From contig NZ_WUWM01000030.1 in assembly GCF_009846885.1 (NCBI RefSeq), positions 1-64,000 of the forward strand: a DNA stretch of 64,000 nucleotides. Reading direction: 5' to 3'. The notes beneath the pieces were generated by a model. That model was given only the letters and a program-made list of their open reading frames with translations. It searched no databases and had not been told where the DNA came from. The position numbers and the translations under genes were made by a program. Each line of letters begins with the position of its first letter. The stretch's first letter is position 1. Below, in pieces: positions 6,405-15,815 of this stretch. The stretch comes from Paenibacillus puerhi (GTDB taxonomy: Bacteria > Bacillota > Bacilli > Paenibacillales > NBRC-103111).

Positions 6405-8912
6405 TCACCTTATACGGCGCAGCTTTCTCCACGCTTCGCGCAGCATGTCGCCGGACATTCCGCCCTGATCGCCGTACGGGTCGGCGTAGCGCTGTTTTTC
6501 GAGCAATCGCATGAGCTCGTGAAACGCCTCCCGTTGTCCCGCGCCAGGCAGCATCCGGGTTGCCGCATACTCCCGCAGCGTCTGGAACGGCTTCGCGCGG
6601 CCGTAGCGGCGCTGTACGCGTCGCCACACCCGTTCCCCATGCCGATGGGAAGCGAGCAGGCGCAGGCCGTGGAACAGCCCTCTCCCATCCCGCAGACTAC
6701 CGGCACGCCCCTCAACCTCGGCCTCGGCCCCACCCTGCCAGCCCGCAGGCTTCGACCAGCCTCTCCGAAGCTGGCCAAGACGCAGAGCGGCAGTAACCGC
6801 CCCAAGCCCTGAGACCGATACCGCCCCGGCAGTGAGCCACCATGGACGGTCGCGCAGCAGCGGAAGCAGCTGCGCTCCGATCGCTTGGATCTCCTCTCCC
6901 AGACGCGCCAGTCCTTCGGCAGTCCGTTCGGCCTGCAGCCGCAGCTGCTGCCAGGCAAGGCTCCAGCCTCCTGTCGCGCCCATCCGCCGCCAGGAGCCTC
7001 CTTCCTGCGGAGTCAGTCTGGTGTCGGGTGCCGCCGGATCGGTCATGGGCAGGGCTTCTGCCGACCGGCCGGCGGCTCCGTCATACCCCGGGGTCGGCTC
7101 GTAAGACACCCAGCCGTAGTCGGCCGAATACACCTCGACCCAGGCATGGGCATCCTTCTGCTTCACCTGGACGGTATACCGGGTGTCTGAGCCCTCCGTC
7201 CATTGGTCGACGACTTCTCCAGGCGCGAACCCTTTGACCCAGCGAGCCGGCACGCCCACCTCCCGGAGCAGCACCACCATGGCCGTTGAGAAATGGTCGC
7301 AGTACCCGGCCCCTTGCTCGAATAAGAACCGGTCCACGACATCCTCCCCGGCTTCCGCCGGCCGCGTGTGGACCGTATCGTAGGCATAATGCTCGCGCAA
7401 ATATCGCTCGACGGCTTCGGCCTTCGCATGATCGCTAGCGGCTCCCTGCGTGATCCGCCGAGCCAGCTCCCCGACACGAGCCGGCACGCTGTCAGGCAGC
7501 TTCGTATACCGCTCACGCACGTCCTCCGGTATCTCGGTCTGCGAAGGAAGCTTCAATAAAGCTCGGTAGGTTAAAAGCCGGGACTCTACCGTATACGAGG
7601 ACAGCGGCTCCGTCATCGCCGGAAGAGAGAACCGGTCGGTGTCGTTATGCTTCCGTACCCATTCCACAGGGATCGGGCGGCCTTCTGCGCTTTGCAGGGC
7701 AACGATCCGGGTAAGCGCCCCCCCGGCAAACAACAGCCGATTCAAGCTGCTGTCCGCAAGCGCAATGCTTTGCCTGACCGTCGCGAAGCCCTCCGTCTGC
7801 ACGTGCGGAGCGAGAGTCTCCGTCTCGGCGAGAGCCTCCCCCTTCGCATCCGGCTCGGTCCAGCCCTGCCCCGTATAGACCGACTTCGTCTCTCCCCTCC
7901 AATAGGTGAGACGGTCGGTTGCAGCCGTGAACGCAAGCCGGTCATCCTGCTTAAGCGGCCGACCGAGCGAGCTATCATCCGTTCCGTACCCGCTGCGTGC
8001 AGCCGCCTCTTCCCCGGCCAGACCGAAAATATCGTGAAAGCGAGCCTGCCAGGCCTCCCAATACCGGGTCCACTCCGGCGTCTTCGCCTGCTGCGGATGC
8101 AGCAGAGAGCCAAACATCCCCAGAGCGACAACGAGACTTGCTACAAGCATGCCGGAATAAAGCCACGCAAGCTTGCCGCTTCGGGCGGTTCTATCCGGCG
8201 GCAGCTCTGCTTCGGAACCGTTGTCCCGCAGCCTGCGCCGGTAACGGCCTGGCTGAAGCAGCAGCTGGAGCAGCAGCCCGAACACGAGGCAGCGGCCCAT
8301 TGCTGCAAAAGCGTCGAGCCCAAAGGCCGTCTGAAGCACGACCGGGAGGGCGAGCGTCAGCAGCACGAACCCGTGAACCTGCCTTCGCTCCAGCACCAGA
8401 GACTGCAGGACGGAAATAAAAAACGACCAGCCCGCAATAAACAGCAGCGTTCGGGTCGACGGCTCCCAGGCACCCAGCTCTCCCCGGATGCCCTCGGCTG
8501 CATCCCTCGACAGCTCCCGGGCCCATTCGGCCCACACTTCCATAGTGGGGAAGCTTTGACCGTAGTGCAGCCATACCGAGAACAGGATCATCCAGCACGC
8601 CTTCAACAGCCACGTCCCCCAAGGGGACCTGCGAAGCGTATCGAGACCGACAAAGAAAGCGAACGTCCCGACAAAGGGACGGATCGAATACAGCTCGGTG
8701 ATGTCGGCGAGCCGTACCAACGGGTACAGCCACTCCAGCACCAGCAGCAGCAGCAGCAGGCTGAGCAGAGCATCCATCGCCCATGAGGATCGATGGACCG
8801 CCCGGGAGGCCGCACGCTCCTCCTTCGAGCCAGAAGCAAGCAAAGCAGAAGACTTCCCCGCGACCTGCGGGCTTGGCGAAGCCATGAGTCCTGCCCGGTT
8901 ATATGGCCGCAT
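6405..8912 (-). CDS. Membrane transglutaminase-like protein (TgpA/DUF3488-DUF4129 type)
   Basis: An 835-residue membrane protein. Several hydrophobic helices fill residues about 45-270 (DUF3488-like), followed by an extracytoplasmic transglutaminase-fold domain with the triad C538 (GAGYCDHF), H589 (KDAHAWVEVY) and an acidic residue in YEPTPGYD. A further helix near 690 and a cytoplasmic DUF4129-like tail complete it. The start at 8912 is preceded by AAGGGGGG. It overlaps the end of the DUF58 gene by 14 bases, in the conserved order moxR - DUF58 - transglutaminase. The usual inference is a role in cell-envelope or protein processing with the MoxR chaperone; the exact substrate is unknown. Confidence 0.85.
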   Translation of the reverse strand: MRPYNRAGLMASPSPQVAGKSSALLASGSKEERAASRAVHRSSWAMDALLSLLLLLLVLEWLYPLVRLADITELYSIRPFVGTFAFFVGLDTLRRSPWGTWLLKACWMILFSVWLHYGQSFPTMEVWAEWARELSRDAAEGIRGELGAWEPSTRTLLFIAGWSFFISVLQSLVLERRQVHGFVLLTLALPVVLQTAFGLDAFAAMGRCLVFGLLLQLLLQPGRYRRRLRDNGSEAELPPDRTARSGKLAWLYSGMLVASLVVALGMFGSLLHPQQAKTPEWTRYWEAWQARFHDIFGLAGEEAAARSGYGTDDSSLGRPLKQDDRLAFTAATDRLTYWRGETKSVYTGQGWTEPDAKGEALAETETLAPHVQTEGFATVRQSIALADSSLNRLLFAGGALTRIVALQSAEGRPIPVEWVRKHNDTDRFSLPAMTEPLSSYTVESRLLTYRALLKLPSQTEIPEDVRERYTKLPDSVPARVGELARRITQGAASDHAKAEAVERYLREHYAYDTVHTRPAEAGEDVVDRFLFEQGAGYCDHFSTAMVVLLREVGVPARWVKGFAPGEVVDQWTEGSDTRYTVQVKQKDAHAWVEVYSADYGWVSYEPTPGYDGAAGRSAEALPMTDPAAPDTRLTPQEGGSWRRMGATGGWSLAWQQLRLQAERTAEGLARLGEEIQAIGAQLLPLLRDRPWWLTAGAVSVSGLGAVTAALRLGQLRRGWSKPAGWQGGAEAEVEGRAGSLRDGRGLFHGLRLLASHRHGERVWRRVQRRYGRAKPFQTLREYAATRMLPGAGQREAFHELMRLLEKQRYADPYGDQGGMSGDMLREAWRKLRRIR

Positions 8913-10155
8913 GGGCGTCCCCCCCTTGCGGCTGGCCGTGCTTCGCCACGGGCACGACGGTGACGGCGCAGCCGAGCGCTTCCAGCTCGCGCTGCCACGC
9001 CTTCAGCGCGGCCTCTCCGCCGCGCTGCCAAGGTCCGTGCACGCAGATAACGTGCACGGCGCCTCTCTTGAGCCGCCGCAGCGCGGTCACGAGGCCCGGG
9101 TCCGGCCGAGCCGTGACGGCCGTGACCCCCGCGCCTCCGGCGGCGAAGGCTTCCCGCGCCACGAGCTCGGCGAACGCCTCGGGGCGCGGCAGCGCTTGCG
9201 GCACGGCGGCCAGCGCCGCGAGCAAGTGCGCGAGGCGCCCGTGCGGCGGCGCCTCTAGGGCTCCAGCCCGGCCATCGGCGACGGCCAGGCGCACGCCGTG
9301 CCCGCGCTCAAGCGCGCGCCGGGCGAGGCCTGCCGCGGCCTCCACCGCCGCCGCCAGCGCAGGCTCCGCCCACAGCGCGGCGAGCGCGGGGCCGCCGCTG
9401 CCGCCGGCACCTGCCGCGCCGCTGCCGGCTCCGGCTGCGTCCAAGCAGATGAGCTGCCGCCCTGCGGCGGGCAGCTCCAGCTCCTTCGCGCGCAGCTCGC
9501 CCGTGCGCGCGCTTGAGCGCCAGTGGATCCGGCTCAGCGGATCCCCCGGCGCATAAGGCCGCGTGCCGAGCTGCAGCGGCTCGGCGGCGGCCAGAGCCTG
9601 CGCCGAGCGCTTGCTTCGGCGCGCCGTTTCGTCCGCGGCGCCGGGCGCAGCCGGCGGCGAAGAGCACCGGGGCAGCGCAAGCAGGCGCCCCTCGGGAGTC
9701 TGCCGCCGCTTGACGCGCAGCAGACCGAATGCATCGCCGGCGGTAATCAGCCGCCCTACCGCCTGATACGGCCCGCGGGGAAGAGGCTCCGACTGTCCGG
9801 CCAGCATCGCCGAGCCGAGAAGTCCCGCGGGGCCGCAGGCGGTCACCGTCACGGTCTCGCCCGTCCCTTCATGCCGCCAGCTCTCTTCGATGAGCAGCCA
9901 CACCCCCGGTACCGGCAGGGCGAGCTTGACGCGGAAGCTGGCCTTCAGCGCCTCCCCCGCTTGCAGCGCCGACCGGTTCCCCCAGCTTCGCTCGACTTGA
10001 AATCCCCGAAAACGAACCGACGCAGCCACGAAGAGCGCATAGGCGAGCAGCGCGGCCAAGGTCCCCGACAAAAACCAGGCGGTACGTCCGCCCCAGTCAG
10101 CCGCCCACCAGCCGGCAGCCAATCCTGCAAGTCCAAGCACGGCAATTCCTCTCAT
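8899..10155 (-). CDS. DUF58 domain protein of a MoxR operon
   Basis: A 418-residue protein with two N-terminal membrane helices (residues about 3-40) and a DUF58/vWA-like domain marked by RPYAPGDPLSRIHWRSSART. DUF58 proteins accompany MoxR ATPases and transglutaminases, but their precise role is undefined. I prefer the ATG at 10155 (MRGIAVLGLAG) because GAGAGG lies seven bases upstream. A longer frame from 10251 would run into the moxR end and lacks a ribosome site. The C-terminal half is extremely Ala/Gly-rich (for example AGAGGSGG) and encoded by unusually GC-rich DNA. This may be a low-complexity insertion between strands of the vWA-like fold. Confidence 0.85.
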   Translation of the reverse strand: MRGIAVLGLAGLAAGWWAADWGGRTAWFLSGTLAALLAYALFVAASVRFRGFQVERSWGNRSALQAGEALKASFRVKLALPVPGVWLLIEESWRHEGTGETVTVTACGPAGLLGSAMLAGQSEPLPRGPYQAVGRLITAGDAFGLLRVKRRQTPEGRLLALPRCSSPPAAPGAADETARRSKRSAQALAAAEPLQLGTRPYAPGDPLSRIHWRSSARTGELRAKELELPAAGRQLICLDAAGAGSGAAGAGGSGGPALAALWAEPALAAAVEAAAGLARRALERGHGVRLAVADGRAGALEAPPHGRLAHLLAALAAVPQALPRPEAFAELVAREAFAAGGAGVTAVTARPDPGLVTALRRLKRGAVHVICVHGPWQRGGEAALKAWQRELEALGCAVTVVPVAKHGQPQGGDAHAAI

Positions 10156-10168
10156 ACCCATCCCTCTC

Positions 10169-11140
10169 TTAACCGACCGCGGACCGGCGGACCGGTACCG
10201 TTGTCGTCCCGAGCAGCCCTGCGACGATCCCTTCCGCACAGCGACCTGCAAGCAGAGCTCCGCCCTGCAGCATCAGCCGGTGGGCGAGCACCGGGACGGC
10301 GAGGGCCTTCACATCATCCGGGATCACGTAACCGCGGCCGTTGCGATACGCTTCCGCTTGAGCGGCGCGCATAAGCGCGATAGACGCCCGGGGGCTCGCG
10401 CCCAGCCTGATATCCGGGTGCTGCCGCGTGGCAGCGGTCAATTTCACGATATACTGCTTCATCGTATCGTCCACGTGTACAGCCCGCGCTTCCTTTTGCA
10501 GCTGAAGAAGGTCTTCCAGCAGAAGCGCCGTCCGTATACGGCTCAGCGGAGCCGCTTCGTCCAGCCGGTTCAGCATCTCCACCTCATCCCCGGCCTCCGG
10601 ATAGCCGAGGGTCAGCTTCAGCAGAAACCGGTCAAGCTGCGCCTCCGGTAACGGAAAGGTCCCCTCAAAATCGATCGGATTCTGTGTCGCGAGCAGAAAA
10701 AACGGCTCCGGCAGCGGATACGGGATCCCATCGACCGTCATCCGCTTCTCCTCCATCGCCTCCAGCAAGGCGGACTGAGTGCGCGGAGACGTCCGGTTCA
10801 GCTCGTCGACGAGGACGACGGAAGCGAGCAAGGGGCCGGGACGGAACTCGAATTCCGTTGTCCGCTGATTATAGACCGATACCCCCGTCAGGTCCGACGG
10901 CAGCAAGTCGGGCGTGCACTGAATGCGCTTGAAGCTGCAATCGACCGTCCGGGCCAGTGCGCGCACCAGCATCGTCTTGCCGACACCCGGCACGTCCTCC
11001 AGCAGCACATGCCCGCCTGCGAGCAGGGCGACTAGCAGGCTGTCGATGACGCTCCGCTTGCCGACCATCACCTTTTCCATCTGAAAAACAATACGATTCA
11101 GCACATCCTGCGATGATTCCGATCCGGATGAGTACGACAT
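10169..11140 (-). CDS. MoxR-family AAA+ ATPase
   Basis: The 323-residue product has Walker A LLEDVPGVGKT (46-56), Walker B VVLVDELNRTSP, a sensor ATQNP motif and the AAA lid, as in MoxR/RavA ATPases. These act as chaperone-like ATPases for maturation of partner complexes in the cytoplasm. It is first in a minus-strand operon, followed at 13 bases by the DUF58 gene and then by the transglutaminase-like gene. GGGAGG stands nine bases before the ATG. The substrate is unknown; the gene order suggests its partners are the two membrane proteins downstream. Confidence 0.9.
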   Translation of the reverse strand: MSYSSGSESSQDVLNRIVFQMEKVMVGKRSVIDSLLVALLAGGHVLLEDVPGVGKTMLVRALARTVDCSFKRIQCTPDLLPSDLTGVSVYNQRTTEFEFRPGPLLASVVLVDELNRTSPRTQSALLEAMEEKRMTVDGIPYPLPEPFFLLATQNPIDFEGTFPLPEAQLDRFLLKLTLGYPEAGDEVEMLNRLDEAAPLSRIRTALLLEDLLQLQKEARAVHVDDTMKQYIVKLTAATRQHPDIRLGASPRASIALMRAAQAEAYRNGRGYVIPDDVKALAVPVLAHRLMLQGGALLAGRCAEGIVAGLLGTTTVPVRRSAVG

Positions 11141-11223
11141 GCTCGATTACCTCCCAATCCTATGGCGCTCCGCCATCATAGTCTTCCATCCTATGATTTC
11201 AGTATCGCCGCAATTGAGAGATT

Positions 11224-12666
11224 TTAGACTTTCGCCCGCTGCGCGATCGGCTTCCATGCCGTGAATATCGTTTCGATAGAGAAGCGCCCCCGGGACGCCG
11301 CCATTACGCGGGCCGGTTGCTCCCCGGACTCTGCCTCGTAGGACTGGATATGGATGCCCAGCAGTTCAAGCAAACCCCTTAGCGGCACATAGAGCGAGCC
11401 TTCCTTAAGCTCCATGTCCGGCAAAGTACGGGTCCACATCGCCTGCCCGGGCTCCAGCCAGAACGCACCGGGCCGGTGCCTCCGCACTTGCAGCTGGGCC
11501 AGATCGTATTCAACCACCTGCGCACCATACCGGACCGTGGCGGTACGGGCTTCCTCGGACCACCGCACCTCGGCCCCGATCGCTTCGGCAAGCCGCCGCA
11601 GCGGAACCTCGAAGCGACTCTCGCTGAACCGGAACCCGTCCGAGGCATAGTCCACCCGGATTCCGTCGACCTGTACCGCCAGCCTTTGAGGCATCTCGGG
11701 CGTCACCCTGGACGCCACAAGCGCCAGCTGCGGCTGCAGTACAGGCTGCGACGGCGCAGCTTCGGACTCCTCCCCCCAGGCAAGCCGATGCTCCCTCATC
11801 GCCTGGCGCTGGACCAGGAAGCTCTTCAGCGACACGCTGCGGCCCCACTTCGATCGGCCCACCGACTGCTGTACCGGCTTGACCTCTTCCGTCAAGGGAG
11901 CAAAGCTGTAGCCCTTTTCCTTGAAGTAAGCGATCACCCCGGGCAGCGCCTGAACCGTCGCTTGATGCCCTGCGCCGTCATGCAGCAGCACCGTTACCTC
12001 ATGTCCCAGCGGGCCTCCGGCAACGGTGCCGAGCAGCTGAGCCGCCGTACGTCGGGGAGCCCGGGAATCCTCGCTGTCGATGGACCAGTCATGCACGGAA
12101 TACCCCGCTTCGCTCAAGTAATAATAATAGAACGGGTCAAAATTTCCGTACGAGCCCCCTGGAGCGCGGACAAGACGCATGCTTACTCCCGTCAGCCCGT
12201 ACACCACATCCTCCGTCCGCTGAACCTGCTCCCAGAAGGAATCGAACCCTGCATACAGCTCCTTGTACACATGGTCAAAGGTATGATTGCCGATGGCGTG
12301 GCCTTCCCGGACGATTCTTTTCACCGTATCCGGCTGCGCTTCCGCCTGTTCGCCCAGCACGAAGAACGTCGCCTTGACGTCCTCTTGCTTCAATATATCC
12401 AGCACCTGCGGCGTCAGCCCGCTAGGTCCGTCGTCAAAGGTTAGATAGACAGTCGGCTCCTCCGGGGTCACGTAAGGGCGTTCCTGATCCATCCGCTTTC
12501 CCGAGCTCAATTGGCTGAAGAGCGTCTCGTCGCTTGGAGAGGCTGCCTCGGCCCCCGCCGCGTAAGCGCCCTGCGGGGCCACGACGGAACCGACTAGCGC
12601 ACCCGCCAGCACAACCAGCATGAATACTTTCCAAAACTTCCGGTATTGCGCTCTTAATTCCCGCAT
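11224..12666 (-). CDS. Secreted/anchored polysaccharide deacetylase with copper-amine-oxidase-like domain
   Basis: A 480-residue exported protein. An N-terminal hydrophobic signal (about 15-37, ending PQGAYAAGA) is followed by a NodB deacetylase domain (about 70-265). That domain has the metal and catalytic motifs TFDDGPSG and NHTFDH and the later RAPGGSYGN and LLHDGAG. Such enzymes remove acetyl groups from peptidoglycan or chitin-like chains outside the membrane. The C-terminal third (about 320-460) resembles the copper amine oxidase N-terminal-like fold common in Paenibacillus surface proteins and may bind wall polymers. The start follows GGAGGG. It stands alone, upstream of the moxR operon in the same direction. 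Exact substrate (peptidoglycan GlcNAc or MurNAc) cannot be told. Confidence 0.85.
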   Translation of the reverse strand: MRELRAQYRKFWKVFMLVVLAGALVGSVVAPQGAYAAGAEAASPSDETLFSQLSSGKRMDQERPYVTPEEPTVYLTFDDGPSGLTPQVLDILKQEDVKATFFVLGEQAEAQPDTVKRIVREGHAIGNHTFDHVYKELYAGFDSFWEQVQRTEDVVYGLTGVSMRLVRAPGGSYGNFDPFYYYYLSEAGYSVHDWSIDSEDSRAPRRTAAQLLGTVAGGPLGHEVTVLLHDGAGHQATVQALPGVIAYFKEKGYSFAPLTEEVKPVQQSVGRSKWGRSVSLKSFLVQRQAMREHRLAWGEESEAAPSQPVLQPQLALVASRVTPEMPQRLAVQVDGIRVDYASDGFRFSESRFEVPLRRLAEAIGAEVRWSEEARTATVRYGAQVVEYDLAQLQVRRHRPGAFWLEPGQAMWTRTLPDMELKEGSLYVPLRGLLELLGIHIQSYEAESGEQPARVMAASRGRFSIETIFTAWKPIAQRAKV

Positions 12667-12798
12667 GCCGTTATCCCTCCGCCCGCTTCTATGAACTCGA
12701 CTAAAACCAACGTTTTACTAGATCATATGGAGCGGGGCTATCATTTAGACCATGGGATGCCGGACATACCCGATAGATTCGCGCCGCCTTGCCATGCC

Positions 12799-12836
12799 AA
12801 AAAGACCGCCCGCAGAATCCCACTCTGCAGCCGGCC
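12799..12836 (-). terminator. Intrinsic terminator after the 90-residue gene
   Basis: On the minus strand a GC-rich stem (CCGGCTGCAGA pairing with TCTGCGGGCGG) is followed by TTTTT. It lies just after the stop codon at 12849. Confidence 0.55.
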
Positions 12837-12848
12837 CTCGCTTTAGGG

Positions 12849-13121
12849 CTAACCCTGGCTGAACTTGCTTTTTTTCAGGGAGGCGAGCTGAAGCTGGAAC
12901 TCCTGCTCGATCGCCGTAATCTTCTGTTCCAGGTCCTCCAGCCATGGCTTATCCTGAACCACAGCCGCCGCATCCACATAATTGTGCAGCTCGCCCAGCT
13001 TGCGGGCATAATTCATATTCGCCTTCAGGCAGATCGACAGCTCGTTTTGTTCCTCCGCGCTCAGCTCTCTCGTTTGATGGTGCGTCCATAGCTCGGCCAT
13101 TCGATAATGAAAAGGCAGCAT
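12849..13121 (-). CDS. Small helical hypothetical protein (DUF7667-like)
   Basis: A 90-residue acidic, helix-forming protein beginning MLPFHYRMAELWTHHQTREL. It ends with a probable coiled coil (LEDLEQKITAIEQEFQLQ) and has no membrane segment. GGGAGAG lies seven bases before the ATG. The start (LPFHYRMAELW) resembles small proteins common in Paenibacillus that I recall as DUF7667; the function is unknown. It is transcribed alone, with a terminator on each side. Confidence 0.6.
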   Translation of the reverse strand: MLPFHYRMAELWTHHQTRELSAEEQNELSICLKANMNYARKLGELHNYVDAAAVVQDKPWLEDLEQKITAIEQEFQLQLASLKKSKFSQG

Positions 13122-13275
13122 ACGCTCACTCTCCCGGATATTGGCTTTTCATGCTTACAGATTAAGTGTTGACGTTTTCTCGCGCCTTTAGACTCCGAAT
13201 CTATGAAAATCTTACGCACACCGGAAGCGGGATAGCTAGGAATTGTCCCTGAAAGCAGGCGTACGGGATCTCAGC

Positions 13276-13316
13276 AAAAAAAAAAGAGGTTCCCTCGAGC
13301 CACAAGGGAAACCTCC
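13276..13316 (-). terminator. Intrinsic terminator after the GH31 gene
   Basis: On the minus strand GAGGTTTCCCTTG pairs imperfectly with CGAGGGAACCTC and is followed by ten T (A-run at 13276-13285 on the plus strand). It ends the alpha-xylosidase transcript. Confidence 0.8.
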
Positions 13317-13342
13317 ATCGGTACGGTCCTTATTGGACTAAG

Positions 13343-15688
13343 CTATACTGCGCCCTTCCACTCTTTCAGCTTGATCGTCATCCCTTTGCTTCCCTGGACA
13401 GGCGTTAACCTCACGCCTTCGGCCTGAACGGAGGCTTCTCCGCCCTCGACGGATTCGACGCGCTCCGAGCCGCGCAGTACGACATGCCACGTCTTATCCG
13501 ACTCGCCGGACGCCGTGATGCGGATCGTCTCCCCCACACGCGACGCTTCAACCAGAAGCTTGCGCTCGCCGCTCAGATCAGGCACGCTGGCGGTCGCCGT
13601 CGCTCCGTCCTCCAGCTCGAACAGATGCAGCGTAACCCCGTCGGCATAGTCGTAATCGGGACGCTGATCATTTCCGCCCAGCGCAATCAGCGAGTTTGGC
13701 CTGACGAGCAGCGGCAGCGTCATATAGCCATGCTTCTCCCGCTGCCATTTGCCGCCCGTTACCGTTTTCCCGGTCAGCAGATTCGTCCAGCGGCCCTCCG
13801 GGACATAATAGGTAACCGTTCCCTCGTCGTTGAAGATCGGCGCAACCAGCAGACGCTCGCCCAGCATATACTGGCGGTCCAGATAGTGGCAGGTCGGGTC
13901 CTCCGGGAACTCCAGCACCATCGCCCTCATCACCGGCAGCCCCCTCTGCGTGGCTTCGACCGCATAGCTGAACAGGTAAGGCATCATCCGGCATTTCAGC
14001 TCGGTAAAATAGCGCAGCACGTCAACCGCTTCCTCGTCGAACAGCCACGGCACCCGGTACGATTCGTTGCCATGCAGCCGGCTGTGAGACGACAGCATGC
14101 CGAAGGCGACCCAGCGCTTGTAAATATCCGGAGGCGCCGTCCTCTCGAAGCCGCTTATATCGTGACTCCAGAAGCCGAAGCCCGAAAGTCCGAGCGACAA
14201 GCCTCCGCGCAGCGTTTCGGCCATCGAATCGTAATTGGCCGAGCAGTCGCCGCCCCAATGCACGGGATATTGCTGGCCGCCAGCGGTAGCGGAGCGGGCG
14301 AACAGCATCGCTTCATGCTTGCCCCGATGCTCCTCCAGGACGTCGAATACCGCTTTATTGTACAGCTGCGTGTAGTAGTTGTGCATTTTCACCGGGTCCG
14401 AGCCATCGAAGTATACGACATCGGTCGGTATGCGCTCGCCGAAATCCGTCTTGAAGCAATCGACGCCCATATCCATCAAGCGCTTCAGCTTGCCTTGGTA
14501 CCACTTGACGGCATCCGGGTTCGTGAAGTCGACCAGTCCCATCCCGGCCTGCCAGCGATCCCACTGCCACACGCCGCCATCCTTCGTTTTCACCAGATAC
14601 CCGTTCTTGGCCCCCTCCTCAAAGAGCGGCGACTTCTGGGCGATGTACGAGTTGATCCAGACACAAATCCTCAAACCGCGTTCCTTCAGCCGGCGCAGCA
14701 TCCCCTCCGGGTCGGGGAACATATCCGCATCCCACTCGAAGTCGCACCATTGGTACTCCTTCATCCAGAAGCAGTCGAAGTGAAAGACGTGCAGCGGGAT
14801 ACGGCGGGAAGCCATTCCCTCGATAAATCCCGTAACCGTCGCCTCGTCGTAATCGGTCGTGAAGGAGGTCGTCAGCCATAAGCCGAATGACCAGGCCGGG
14901 GGAAGCGCGGGTCTGCCGGTCAGCTTCGTATAGTTGTCCAGCACATCCTTCAGCGTTTGCCCGCCGATGATGAAATATTCCAGCGTCTCGCCCGCTACGC
15001 TGAAGCCGACCTTGGACACGGCCTCCGAGGCGATCTCGTAGGATACCCGCTCCGGATGGTTCACGAACACGCCGTACCCGCCGCTGGATAAATAAAAGGG
15101 CACATTCTTGTAAGCCTGCTCGCTGCTTGTCCCCCCGTCCTCATTCCAGATATCGACGGTCTGACCGTTTTTCACGAACGGGGTAAAGCGCTCCCCGAGA
15201 CCGTAGATCTGTTCGCCGACGCCAAGATCCAGCATCTCGCGGAAATACGGGCTGCCATCCGCATCCTTGATGTACGCGACGCCTTTATGAGCCGTTCCCG
15301 TCAGCCTCTTGCCCGCGTAGGTGAAATCAAGCCCCCACGACGGGGACGTGCGAATCGTCGCCTGCAGCTCTCCCGCCTGCAAAGCGACCCTATCCTCCGT
15401 TCGGCGGACGGTCAGCGAAGCCGAGGCGTCCTGACGAATCTCAAACTCCGGGCCGTTCTGCAGCTTGCCGGCATGGTGCGTCCAGCGGACCCGGATGACA
15501 TCCGGCATCGGCGAGCTTAGCTCCGCCGTAAGCAGGGCGCCGTTCAGCGTGTGGCCCTTCCGCTCAATCATTCTTGTCGCCGCATAGACCGTCACCTTGT
15601 CGTCGGTTACCTGGACATCCCTTACATCCACCGGGGTTTGCACATCCACGCCTTCCCGAAAACCCCAATAGCCGTCCGTAAACTTCAT
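13343..15688 (-). CDS. yicI: Alpha-xylosidase, GH31 (YicI-like)
   Basis: A 781-residue cytoplasmic enzyme that removes alpha-linked xylose from oligosaccharides such as isoprimeverose or xyloglucan fragments. An N-terminal beta-domain is followed by a TIM barrel. Nucleophile D415 is in CFKTDFGERI and the acid/base D481 in HWGGDCSANY, matching the spacing of E. coli YicI (D416/D482). No signal peptide. I use the ATG at 15688 (MKFTDGYWGF), which has GGAGGG seven bases upstream. A longer frame would start inside that ribosome site. It is divergent from an AraC regulator with cupin domain, which probably controls it. A cre-like box sits in the promoter. Confidence 0.92.
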   Translation of the reverse strand: MKFTDGYWGFREGVDVQTPVDVRDVQVTDDKVTVYAATRMIERKGHTLNGALLTAELSSPMPDVIRVRWTHHAGKLQNGPEFEIRQDASASLTVRRTEDRVALQAGELQATIRTSPSWGLDFTYAGKRLTGTAHKGVAYIKDADGSPYFREMLDLGVGEQIYGLGERFTPFVKNGQTVDIWNEDGGTSSEQAYKNVPFYLSSGGYGVFVNHPERVSYEIASEAVSKVGFSVAGETLEYFIIGGQTLKDVLDNYTKLTGRPALPPAWSFGLWLTTSFTTDYDEATVTGFIEGMASRRIPLHVFHFDCFWMKEYQWCDFEWDADMFPDPEGMLRRLKERGLRICVWINSYIAQKSPLFEEGAKNGYLVKTKDGGVWQWDRWQAGMGLVDFTNPDAVKWYQGKLKRLMDMGVDCFKTDFGERIPTDVVYFDGSDPVKMHNYYTQLYNKAVFDVLEEHRGKHEAMLFARSATAGGQQYPVHWGGDCSANYDSMAETLRGGLSLGLSGFGFWSHDISGFERTAPPDIYKRWVAFGMLSSHSRLHGNESYRVPWLFDEEAVDVLRYFTELKCRMMPYLFSYAVEATQRGLPVMRAMVLEFPEDPTCHYLDRQYMLGERLLVAPIFNDEGTVTYYVPEGRWTNLLTGKTVTGGKWQREKHGYMTLPLLVRPNSLIALGGNDQRPDYDYADGVTLHLFELEDGATATASVPDLSGERKLLVEASRVGETIRITASGESDKTWHVVLRGSERVESVEGGEASVQAEGVRLTPVQGSKGMTIKLKEWKGAV

Positions 15689-15710
15689 TTGCCATCCCTC
15701 CATTTCTTTG

Positions 15711-15783
15711 ATTATAATGATATTGACCTTTGAAATCGTTTTCCAACTGAATATTGACTAATATTATTACGATTTTGACCTTT
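15711..15783. promoter_or_regulatory. Divergent control region of GH31 and AraC genes: -10 box, cre box and phased repeats
   Basis: On the minus strand TATAAT (15711-15716) has no good -35, suggesting activator dependence. TTGAAATCGTTTTCC at 15730-15744 matches the cre consensus in 14 of 15 positions and lies over the -35 region, which fits CcpA repression. Three TTGACC/T repeats occur on the plus strand at 15723, 15754 and 15775, spaced 31 and 21 bases apart (whole helical turns). They are candidate AraC half-sites. Confidence 0.5.
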
Positions 15784-15815
15784 CCCTTCTATTTCTCCGA
15801 AAAGGAGCTTCCGCT

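Noticed and set aside
7647-8786. Plus-strand open frame of about 379 codons opposite the transglutaminase gene
   Set aside because: Antisense shadow, rich in Arg/Pro/Gln, no start signals.
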